Assembly (NCBI RefSeq): GCF_000969825.1
Contig: NZ_KQ033919.1
Location: 2,960,509-3,024,508, forward strand
Direction of reading: 5' to 3'
DNA: 64,000 nucleotides
Origin: Parabacteroides gordonii MS-1 = DSM 23371
GTDB taxonomy: Bacteria; Bacteroidota; Bacteroidia; Bacteroidales; Tannerellaceae
Under the pieces are notes generated by a model. The model was not told the DNA's origin. It made no database searches and worked only from the letters and a program-made list of their open reading frames with translations. Made by a program: the position numbers and the translations under genes. Shown piece after piece: positions 17,556-25,288 of this stretch. Position 1 is the first letter of the stretch, and every line of letters begins with the position of its first letter.

Positions 17556-20500
17556 TTACCTGTTTTCCTTAGCATATTTCGAGGGGCTCATGCCGAACTG
17601 TTTGATGAAGGCTGACCAGAAGTAAGATTGCGAACTGAAACCTACAGCTTCCGATATTTCGTATATCTTCATATTCCCCTGCAACAGCAACTCTGCCGCT
17701 TTCTTCAAACGGCTGATTTTGATCAGGTCGTTCGGGGTCAGATCCGATATAGCGCGTATCTTGCGGTATAAGGTCGGGCGGCTCAGGTGCATCAGGTCGG
17801 CGATCATGTTGACATCTAATTCGGGGTTGCCGATGTTTTCGTTGATGATCTCGTTCAGTTTTTCGAGGAAACCTTCGTCCGCTTTGGTATAGGCCATCGA
17901 CTTCATATTGGCGATCGGCGAATTGAAGTAGAACTTACGGATATTGTCCCGGTTGGAAAGCAGGTTGGATATCTGTGCCATCAGTAGGTTGGTGGAGAAC
18001 GGTTTGTCGATATAAGCGTCGGCTCCCAGTTCCAACCCTTCCAGGCGCGCCTGCATGGTGTTCTTGGCCGTCAGCAGGATAACAGGGATATGGCTGAATT
18101 CGATGTCTGTCTTTACGCTCCGGAGCAAGGAGAAGCCGTCCATGACAGGCATCATCACATCGCTTATGATCAACTGGATGCTTTCTTTTTTGAGTTGTTC
18201 CAGCGCTTCGGAGCCATTGCCTGCGATCAGCACGTTGTAGTTTTCGTTGACTTCGTCGGCAATGAAAGCGCTCATTTCCTTGTTGTCCTCTACGATCAGG
18301 ATAGTGGGGCGGCCTTCTTCGCGGGTATAAGTGATTTTGCGGGATTCCGGTAACGATTGGACTTCCTCTTCGGTTGTCTTAACGGCACCGACCGGTTTTA
18401 CCGGCAAAGTGATACGGAACAGGGTCTGATTGCCGGAAGTATCGGCCAGGCAGAGCGTACCGTGATGCATTTCTGCCAGAGAGCGTGCCAGAGGGAGACC
18501 TAAGCCCGTGCCCGGTTTGTCTTCGTTCCCTTTGATGCGGTAGAAAGGTTCGAATATTTTGTCCCTCATTTCTGCCGGAACAGGAACGCCGTCGTTAATG
18601 AAGTCGATCGTGAAGGTCTCGTAATCGGCTGACGGTTGCAGGCGTACGACAATGCTGCCGGCTGCATATTTGACGGCATTCGAGAACAGGTTGCTCATGA
18701 TCTTGGTGAGGGCTTCACGGTCTACGAATACGTACAGCTCCTGAACGGTGAGGTCGAGGTTCAGCAAAAGGTTGTTTTCCGTGGCTATCTCCTGGAAACG
18801 CTTGGCTGTTTCAGTTAATAGAGAAACGACCTCCGTGCGAATGAAATTCAGGCGGTAACCCTCTATCTCCGTCTTTCTGAAGTCGAGTAGCTGGTTGACT
18901 AGCGAGAGCAGGCGCGATACGTTCTTATCCATCAGTATCAGTGAGTTATTCTCTTTCTCGCCGATCTTGTCCGATCTCAGCAGACGTTCGAGCGGGTTCT
19001 TTATCAAGGTCAGCGGCGTACGTATTTCGTGGGCGATGTTGATAAAGAAGTCGATCTTGGCCTGGTAAAGCTCTTTCTCCTTCTTGCTTTCGAATATCTG
19101 CATGTTGTAAGCCATGCTGCGTTTGTTTTTCCGTCTCCAGTAGAAAATCAGGTAGATGATAACGGCCAGGATGATGATAGAATATATAATGTAGGCAGAC
19201 GTAGAGACCCACCAGGGCGGAAGTACCGTGATGTGCAGGCGGGTGATCTTGCCTTCCCAATTGTTCGAGAGGTTGGCCGCCCTGACTTCAAACGTATAGT
19301 CACCGGGATGCAGTTCGGTGAAGTAGACGATGTTACGTTCGCCCAACGGTATCCAGTCCCTGTCGAGACTCACCATCCGGTAGGCATATTGTATGGACTT
19401 CGGAGCAATGAAGTTGAGGGAAGAAAAATTAATATTGAAGGTCGACTGACCGTGGTTCAGCGTGATCCTTTTCACTTCCGAAGAGGAAGAACTGTTGATG
19501 ATCTGCCGTCCTCCCGTCCCGTTCTGTATGTCGAGCGAACTGATGTGTACATCCATCTTTTCGGCCGCAGGCTTTACGTCGCCGGGCTTGAAGTGGATAA
19601 ATCCTTTTACCGTACCGAAGTAGAGCGTACCGTCATCGTCTTTAAATGCCGAGTTGTAATTGAACTGGCGGGTGACAAGGCCGTGCGCCTCGGTATAAGT
19701 CATGATCTTTTCCGTCTGCGTGTTGAGACAGACCAGGCCGTTGGCCGTACTGATCCAAAGGCAGTTGTTTTCGTCCGGCAGGATGCGGAAGGCCACGTTA
19801 CTCGGCATGCCATTTTTTACGGTATAATGCAGCGACTCGCCGGTCTGGAAATCGTATTTGATCACGCCTTCGACGGTGGCGAACCACATATTCCCGTCCT
19901 TATCTTCGCAGGCATCGTTCACGGTATTGTGCCGTTGGGTATTCAGCTTGTCGTACGGCAGATACATCCCCGTGTTGCTGGTGGTGTTGAAGTAATAACT
20001 ACGGTTGAACATGCCGAGCCATATCTTCCCTGCACGGTCTTCGTACAGGCTGTTCACGGCAAATGGCGGGAACTGGGAAGCATAGACAAAACGGTCGTTG
20101 AGATAGTCGTAACGGAAAATGCCGTCTTCCGTACCGACAAGTATTTCCCCTTCACGCAGTACCTTGATACAACGCACCGTACTGTTTTTGACCGTATGGC
20201 TGTCTTTCAGCAAGTCGTAATGCTTGATCACCTTCCTGGTCTTTATGTCCATCAGGTCGATGCCGTGTATCACATGGCCGATCCACAGGTTGTCGCCCGA
20301 AGCGGCCAGTCCGCGGATATTGGTGTGGGAGAGACTTTTCACACCCGGTACAGGCTGGTAGTTGGTGAATGTCTCCGTTTTCTTTTCCATGCAGTTCACA
20401 CCCGCGTCTTCCGTACCGATCCATCTGTTTCCATAGGCATCGCTACAAATGTCGCGTATTACTTCACCTTTCAGTGAATGCGTTTCGTTCCAGGGATAAT

Positions 20501-21515
20501 ATACGTTGAAGGGGCGGAAAGGGGAGTAGTAGTTCAGCCCGTTCTGGTGGAAACAGATCCAGACGCCTTCTTCCCGGTCTTCAAACAGGGCGGAGACGAA
20601 ATGGCTGGAAAGGGCGTAGGGGTCGAGTGGATCTTGCCGGATTCGTTTGCAGGTGCCCAGTTGCAGGTCGTAGATAAACAGGCCGGAGTCTGTGCCTATC
20701 CACAGCTCCTCCTTATCTTTTTCAAGAAAACAGTTGATCAGGATAGTCAGTTGGTTTTTCTCCTGGATGTTCAGATCCTGGTATGTTTTGGTAAGAACAT
20801 TGAATATCTTCACGTCGTCGTGTTCGAAAGCCACATAGATATTGGCCGACGAAGGCGATCGGTAGAGCATGGAGAGCTTCCGGGAAGTCGTAGCCGGGGA
20901 ATGCGCAAAAAGATCGTACGAGTCGAGCGTCCCGTCTTCCGTGTTCAGCAGGGAGATAAAACCTTCCGAGTCTCCCAGCCAGATGGAATTGTCGGGCATG
21001 ATACAGAAAGAGGTATAAGTCTGCCCGTTATTTCCGGTAAAGATGTGGAACTGTCCATCGGCTATATTATATTGTATGAGTGCCCCGTCCATCAGCAGCC
21101 ACAGCAGGTTGTTCTCATCGAACTGAAAGAGGTCGATCCCTTTGTTCTTGGTGAAAGGAACGTGGAGGAACGATTCTTTTGTCTCGTTATACTGATACAA
21201 TCCGGAAAGCGTTCCTACCCATAAATTCCCCTCGTTGTCGCAGTTCAGATGTGTGACCCAGTTGTTACCGAGCGATTCTGCATCGTCGGGATCGTTGCGG
21301 AACACTTTGAAGGTATATCCGTCGAAACGGTTCAGGCCGTCGCGCGTCCCGATCCATATATAGCCGCTTTTGTCCTGCACACAGCCTGTCACCATATTAT
21401 CGCTTAACCCGTTTTCCACCTGGTAATGACGGAAAAGGTAGTTGCTTTCGTCAGCAAATATCCAGAGGGAGCACGACAGGAAAAGTATAGATAAGATCAA
21501 CTTCAGATAGCTCAT
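17556..21515 (-). CDS. Hybrid two-component system regulator (HTCS)
   Basis: A 1,319-residue one-protein phosphorelay. After a signal peptide come two seven-bladed propellers of Reg_prop repeats (SGYIWIGTRDGLNRFDGYTF and many GNLWVGT-like units), a Y_Y_Y domain, and a membrane helix near residue 785 (YIIYSIIILAVIIYLIF). Next is a histidine kinase with the phospho-acceptor in NIAHEIRTPLTLIKNPLERL and ATPase GTGLGLPLAR. A receiver follows with the aspartate in LIISDVMMPVMDG, then an AraC helix-turn-helix (VGFSSQSYFWSAFIKQFGMSPSKY). These proteins sense oligosaccharides in the periplasm and switch on polysaccharide loci. The ATG at 21515 is chosen over the TTG at 21542. It lies 121 bases upstream of the sigma gene on the same strand. 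Confidence 0.95.
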   Translation of the reverse strand: MSYLKLILSILFLSCSLWIFADESNYLFRHYQVENGLSDNMVTGCVQDKSGYIWIGTRDGLNRFDGYTFKVFRNDPDDAESLGNNWVTHLNCDNEGNLWVGTLSGLYQYNETKESFLHVPFTKNKGIDLFQFDENNLLWLLMDGALIQYNIADGQFHIFTGNNGQTYTSFCIMPDNSIWLGDSEGFISLLNTEDGTLDSYDLFAHSPATTSRKLSMLYRSPSSANIYVAFEHDDVKIFNVLTKTYQDLNIQEKNQLTILINCFLEKDKEELWIGTDSGLFIYDLQLGTCKRIRQDPLDPYALSSHFVSALFEDREEGVWICFHQNGLNYYSPFRPFNVYYPWNETHSLKGEVIRDICSDAYGNRWIGTEDAGVNCMEKKTETFTNYQPVPGVKSLSHTNIRGLAASGDNLWIGHVIHGIDLMDIKTRKVIKHYDLLKDSHTVKNSTVRCIKVLREGEILVGTEDGIFRYDYLNDRFVYASQFPPFAVNSLYEDRAGKIWLGMFNRSYYFNTTSNTGMYLPYDKLNTQRHNTVNDACEDKDGNMWFATVEGVIKYDFQTGESLHYTVKNGMPSNVAFRILPDENNCLWISTANGLVCLNTQTEKIMTYTEAHGLVTRQFNYNSAFKDDDGTLYFGTVKGFIHFKPGDVKPAAEKMDVHISSLDIQNGTGGRQIINSSSSSEVKRITLNHGQSTFNINFSSLNFIAPKSIQYAYRMVSLDRDWIPLGERNIVYFTELHPGDYTFEVRAANLSNNWEGKITRLHITVLPPWWVSTSAYIIYSIIILAVIIYLIFYWRRKNKRSMAYNMQIFESKKEKELYQAKIDFFINIAHEIRTPLTLIKNPLERLLRSDKIGEKENNSLILMDKNVSRLLSLVNQLLDFRKTEIEGYRLNFIRTEVVSLLTETAKRFQEIATENNLLLNLDLTVQELYVFVDREALTKIMSNLFSNAVKYAAGSIVVRLQPSADYETFTIDFINDGVPVPAEMRDKIFEPFYRIKGNEDKPGTGLGLPLARSLAEMHHGTLCLADTSGNQTLFRITLPVKPVGAVKTTEEEVQSLPESRKITYTREEGRPTILIVEDNKEMSAFIADEVNENYNVLIAGNGSEALEQLKKESIQLIISDVMMPVMDGFSLLRSVKTDIEFSHIPVILLTAKNTMQARLEGLELGADAYIDKPFSTNLLMAQISNLLSNRDNIRKFYFNSPIANMKSMAYTKADEGFLEKLNEIINENIGNPELDVNMIADLMHLSRPTLYRKIRAISDLTPNDLIKISRLKKAAELLLQGNMKIYEISEAVGFSSQSYFWSAFIKQFGMSPSKYAKENR

Positions 21516-21686
21516 AAATAAGTTTGTTGTTTGACACTGCAAGATATATAAAATTGTATTACCGGTTTCCTTTTATCGTATCACGGTTTTAAAAAATCGT
21601 ATCATACCGTGCGAGAACACCCTGGAATGAGATAAATACGGGAATTAATGCAACCGGAACGGACAGACTTTCTTTCTGGGAAGGAC

Positions 21687-21694
21687 TACTTTTG
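21687..21694 (+). promoter_or_regulatory. Promoter -7 box of the nucleoside permease gene
   Basis: TACTTTTG matches TAnnTTTG and would start a leader of about 37 bases to the ATG at 21738. No clear TTTG lies 19-21 bases upstream. It sits in the divergent space between the hybrid regulator and the permease. Confidence 0.4.
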
Positions 21695-21737
21695 ATCATC
21701 GATTTGAAGAATACAACAAATAACCTTTTTTACTATC

Positions 21738-22973
21738 ATGAGTACACTACATACTAATAAAGGACTCGGAACAAAAGTTCAGCTATGTCTGATGATGTTT
21801 TTACAGTACATGTTGAGTGCTGTCTGGTGGGTGCCGCTGGCCGCCTATCTTTCGCACACGCTCAAGCTGGAAGTCTATCAGGTATCCTTAGTATTAAGTG
21901 CAATGGCTATCGGTGCAATGGGATCTTCGTTTATCGGAGCGATTGCCGACCGTTACTTTGCCGCAGAAAAGATATTGGCAGTTTTGAATATATTAACGGG
22001 AGTCTTCTTGCTGCTGGCTGCCCAGCAGCAGGATTTTCCTCCACTGATGTTCTTTGTTGTAATGGCTATGCTTTGTCACATGCCGACACAGAGCCTGACA
22101 AGTACGATTGCGATGAGTCATGCCCCGTCCGAGCAGTTTCCACGCATACGTATGTTCGGTTCGGTAGGCTGGGTGGCTTCGGGGATATTCAGCCTGGTGG
22201 CGATCCACGTGATGGGTATGGAAGCGTTCGACGATACGAACCTGCCGATGTATTGCGGTGCAGGTGTCTGCTTTGTAGCCGCTTTCGCTAACCTGACACT
22301 TCCGCATACACCGCCTTCGGTAGCGAAAACGTCGAAGATATCGGTGATGGATATTACAGGATTCTCTGCTTTCTCGCTGATGAAAGATAAGAACTACCGG
22401 GTGTTTATGATCCTGACCTTCCTGTCGATCATCCCGTTTACGCTCTATCATGTGTACGGTTCCATGATCCTGGCGGACGAGCAGGTACGTAATATTACAG
22501 TAACGATGAACTTCGGCCAGCTGGCTGAAATGTTCTTCCTGATCATTACAACAACGATCCTCGTAAAGTCGGGGATCAAGAACACGCTGATCTTTGGTAT
22601 GGTGGCGATGCTGGTTCGTTACGGAGCCTTTTTCTTCGGTGCGGAAACCGGACAGCAATGGTTCTACTATATAGGTATTATCGTGCATGGCCTGATCTTC
22701 GGACTGTTCTATGTCGGCGGACAAGTGTACACGGACAATGTAGCCCCGAAAGAGATGAAAGCACAGGCACAGGGATTGCTTTTCTTTCTGGTATGGGGCG
22801 TAGGCTTCCTGATCGGGACGTTATGGAACGGATGGCTGATCGGCTTTTTCCGCGACGGCGACAAATGCGACTGGCCGGTATTGTTCCTGATCTCTTCGGT
22901 TTGCACGGCGGTGCTGCTGTTCTTGTTCGTATTCCTGTTCAAACCGGTAAGCCTTAAAACTTCCGGTAAATAA
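21738..22973 (+). CDS. MFS nucleoside permease (nucleoside:H+ symporter family)
   Basis: A 411-residue, 12-helix inner-membrane protein. The opening LMMFLQYMLSAVWWVPLAAYL, the helix-2/3 loop SFIGAIADRYFAAEKILA and FPRIRMFGSVGWVASG resemble NupG/XapB of the NHS family, which import purine and pyrimidine nucleosides with protons. Later helices include YYIGIIVHGLIFGLFYVGGQ and the C-terminal hydrophobic run VLFLISSVCTAVLLFLFVF. It is a single-gene unit: divergent from the hybrid regulator and closed by a terminator at 23017-23049. It bears no obvious link to the polysaccharide locus. The exact nucleoside range cannot be read. Confidence 0.87.
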   Translation: MSTLHTNKGLGTKVQLCLMMFLQYMLSAVWWVPLAAYLSHTLKLEVYQVSLVLSAMAIGAMGSSFIGAIADRYFAAEKILAVLNILTGVFLLLAAQQQDFPPLMFFVVMAMLCHMPTQSLTSTIAMSHAPSEQFPRIRMFGSVGWVASGIFSLVAIHVMGMEAFDDTNLPMYCGAGVCFVAAFANLTLPHTPPSVAKTSKISVMDITGFSAFSLMKDKNYRVFMILTFLSIIPFTLYHVYGSMILADEQVRNITVTMNFGQLAEMFFLIITTTILVKSGIKNTLIFGMVAMLVRYGAFFFGAETGQQWFYYIGIIVHGLIFGLFYVGGQVYTDNVAPKEMKAQAQGLLFFLVWGVGFLIGTLWNGWLIGFFRDGDKCDWPVLFLISSVCTAVLLFLFVFLFKPVSLKTSGK

Positions 22974-23016
22974 TACGCATTTAATTCTCAAGACTATATA
23001 TATCACGCCAAACATG

Positions 23017-23049
23017 AAAAAAGGGGATGACGAGGGTCATCCCTTTTTT
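23017..23049 (+). terminator. Intrinsic terminator of the permease gene
   Basis: The stem GGGATGAC (23024-23031) pairs with GTCATCCC (23036-23043) around a 4-base loop. It is extended by an A-run on the left and a T-run on the right. Confidence 0.85.
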
Positions 23050-23125
23050 AGTTTAATAAGCTGTTTTTCCCTGTACGACTCTTTTTATATCCTATGTTTT
23101 TCATTCCATTCTTCCTGCGTAAAGT

Positions 23126-23149
23126 AATTGTCTATTGAATTGTCTATTG
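23126..23149. repeat. 12-bp tandem duplication
   Basis: AATTGTCTATTG occurs twice in direct contact (23126-23137 and 23138-23149), in the 277-base space between the permease terminator and the first GLUG gene. Nothing else is recognised in this gap apart from its AT-rich content. Confidence 0.6.
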
Positions 23150-23326
23150 GTGTTTTAAGGTTTATCACACCTCTTTACATACCTTTACTTTGCTGAAGGT
23201 GAGAGTCGGGCATTTCATTCAGTACCTAAAAGGCAACACCAACGACTGAATACAACGGCTGGAATAAGGCTGTCTGTAGATTAAAATACTATTATGAGAT
23301 ATTGATGTTAAACTAAATAATTAAGA

Positions 23327-24226
23327 ATGCTAATGAACACCTTCAAACCAATTTTCGTAACTTTGGTATTATTCTTTTTCCAGGCTTTCTTCCTTGCTTG
23401 CGGCGACGATAAGGAAGATGCGATCGTTCCTCCGGACAACAGCATAACCGGGCAAGAATTCGGTATACGCCAGCTATCTGTGAAACTACCTCGCCTGGGA
23501 CGGCTCGAGATCCTTTTCTCTAAAGTCAATTGCCGTATTCATATGAAAGGAGTTGACGACCGGATCACTTATCCCATCAACACGTTTCTTTCTGCTACAG
23601 CAGACCCTGTTGCCATTGCCTGCGGAAAGAATTTCTACGATATTATATGTGCAGGATTGACTACCGGCAACGACTTGAAAGGGCATTATTTTGAACTCAC
23701 GGAGAATATTAATTTCCAGATGCCCGGAATTACCATCGACAAAGGTTGGGAACCCGCCGGAAGACATAATATCAACGGAAGTTCCACCTCTTTCAACGGT
23801 GTATTGGATGGCAACGGCAATGCGATCGACTTACTTGCCAGCAGTTCTTCGGAAGATTATGCCGGACTTTTCTATAAACTGGGTTCACAAGCCCATTTGC
23901 ATGATATTAAATTTACCTCTGTGATGTTGGCTGGGAAAGATTATATCGGGACAGCAGCTTGCTTTTCGGAAGAGGGAGCCGGCGGTTCGTTTACCAACTG
24001 TTACGTAGGCGGTTCGATAGAAGGGTATAACTATACGGGAGGGATCACGGGAGAGGCTGGCGGCTCCTTTACGGGTTGCCAGGTCGGAGCCACGCTCAGC
24101 TACAATTCGTATGCTTTCCCCTGGGAAGTGTTTTTGGAACAACCGATGGTGACTGCTCTCCATGTCAAAATCAAGGGACATGATTATGTAGGCGGACTGG
24201 TTGGATACAGCAAGGAACTGATATAA
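23327..24226 (+). CDS. GLUG-repeat surface lipoprotein, amino-terminal part (probable frameshift)
   Basis: A 299-residue product with a lipoprotein signal (FFLAC, Cys at about residue 25), so it is exported and lipid-anchored. A short linker is followed by a right-handed-helix-like region of GLUG-type repeats (FNGVLDGNGNAIDLL, DYAGLFYKLGS, DYIGTAACF, DYVGGLVGYSKE). Such repeats occur in Bacteroidetes surface proteins and adhesins; the ligand is unknown. The frame stops abruptly at 24224-24226, in the middle of a GLUG unit, and the fold clearly continues in another frame from 24228. It is probably one broken gene, although a reading error cannot be excluded. Confidence 0.65.
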   Translation: MLMNTFKPIFVTLVLFFFQAFFLACGDDKEDAIVPPDNSITGQEFGIRQLSVKLPRLGRLEILFSKVNCRIHMKGVDDRITYPINTFLSATADPVAIACGKNFYDIICAGLTTGNDLKGHYFELTENINFQMPGITIDKGWEPAGRHNINGSSTSFNGVLDGNGNAIDLLASSSSEDYAGLFYKLGSQAHLHDIKFTSVMLAGKDYIGTAACFSEEGAGGSFTNCYVGGSIEGYNYTGGITGEAGGSFTGCQVGATLSYNSYAFPWEVFLEQPMVTALHVKIKGHDYVGGLVGYSKELI

Positions 24227-24227
24227 T

Positions 24228-24626
24228 ATGGTGGTAGGTTCTGCATCGTACATCATAAATAATCTTCCGGTTGTCTATGCTAATATATATGGAAACACGT
24301 CTGTCGGCGGTATATGCGGCTATATGAATTTGACGAATACGAGCGGGGTAACCCTGATAATTAACGGTACGAATACATGCAAGATCGTTATCACATCTTC
24401 AAGTTGTACGGGGGGAGCGATAGGTTCTCTGCATGTGAAAACCAATAAAGACGATGTCGGTCAGCTCAAAATCAGCGGAATTACCCGGTTAACCGGTAGT
24501 ATTACCGCATCCAGTAACGTAGACGGCTTCGGCGGTATCGTCGGTATGCGTGAAGAGCCGGGGTATGAGATCCAGACTCCTATCGTACCGCTGCCGTATA
24601 ATAATTTATATTTCGGTTTCCGGTGA
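24228..24626 (+). pseudogene. Continuation of the GLUG-repeat protein in a shifted frame
   Basis: A 132-codon frame with no signal peptide that begins inside the repeat fold: SVGGICGYMNLTNTSGVTL, GGAIGSLHVKTNKDD and DGFGGIVGMREEPG are GLUG-like. It starts with an ATG one base after the preceding stop (TAA-T-ATG). Its frame is closed upstream by a TGA at 24219-24221, so the shift lies within 24219-24227; removing one base there joins the two parts. Either it is a decayed remnant or it is translated by re-initiation. As a stand-alone exported protein it makes no sense. Confidence 0.6.
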
Positions 24627-24633
24627 AAAAAGA

Positions 24634-24685
24634 CTCCGTAGCGCTACGACTCCGTTCATAGTGATCGTTTAGTAGCTCTGCGGAG
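24634..24685 (+). terminator. Imperfect hairpin after the first GLUG gene
   Basis: CTCCGTAGCGCTAC (24634-24647) pairs with GTAGCTCTGCGGAG (24672-24685) with one wobble and one mismatch, leaving a 24-base loop. It lies 8 bases after the stop. There is no long U-run, so termination is only a possibility. Confidence 0.4.
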
Positions 24686-24731
24686 AGTTTGATCAATAAG
24701 AAACGAATCAATTAAAACAATTCTTTTATTT

Positions 24732-25274
24732 ATGAAGACATTTTTTACAGTAAAAAATAGTTATCGTGCTGCGAGCCAAAGGGATGCAGCACGAATAATC
24801 AATATCGTGATACTGATGTTATTATGGTCGGTATGTGGGGAGGCGAGAGTTATCGAAGTCGCTCCTGCCGACTGGGCGGCCTATGGCCAGACAGCCACTG
24901 TGAGTAATAATGGCGATGACGTTGCTGTCAATGTAGGAGATAAGACTTACACCGTCAAGACCGCGCGTGGCCTTGCCTGGATCGCCTGGGTGACGAATGA
25001 AGTAAAGACAACAGCCAATGAAGGCGAAACTCACTCCGCTTATTATCCTGCCACCGCAGGTTTTAAAGATTGCACAGTTATGCTTAACGGCAATATCTCT
25101 TTGGCAAAACCTGGAAGCGGTGTAGCTGAAGGCTTCAAGGAAAACTGGGAGCCGATAGGTAAAGACGACTATAAAAGATTTAAAGGAACCTTCAAGGGCA
25201 ACAACCATACGATTTCAGGAATGAAAATCGGAGGAACTGTGGATTTCATTAGTATTGGTTTTTTGGTGGACTAG
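24732..25274 (+). pseudogene. GLUG-repeat surface protein, amino-terminal fragment (T6-tract frameshift)
   Basis: A 180-residue fragment with an amino-terminal hydrophobic export signal (about residues 20-38, ARIINIVILMLLWSVCGEA). It then has a domain typical of GLUG proteins (YTVKTARGLAWIAWVTNEV, GFKENWEPIG and FKGTFKGNNHTISGMKIGG). The frame runs into TAG at 25272-25274 just after a run of six T (25259-25264). Adding one T gives SIGFFGGLDEATVMDLTV, the expected continuation, in frame with the long downstream segment. The original or alternate-phase protein would be about 1,185 residues. Confidence 0.75.
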
Positions 25275-25288
25275 ATGAGGCTACCGTT

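Noticed and set aside
19029-20477. A 482-codon open frame on the plus strand opposite the first hybrid regulator
   Set aside because: It is an antisense shadow. The opposite strand has continuous propeller and Y_Y_Y domain motifs; the plus frame shows no signal, domain or promoter.
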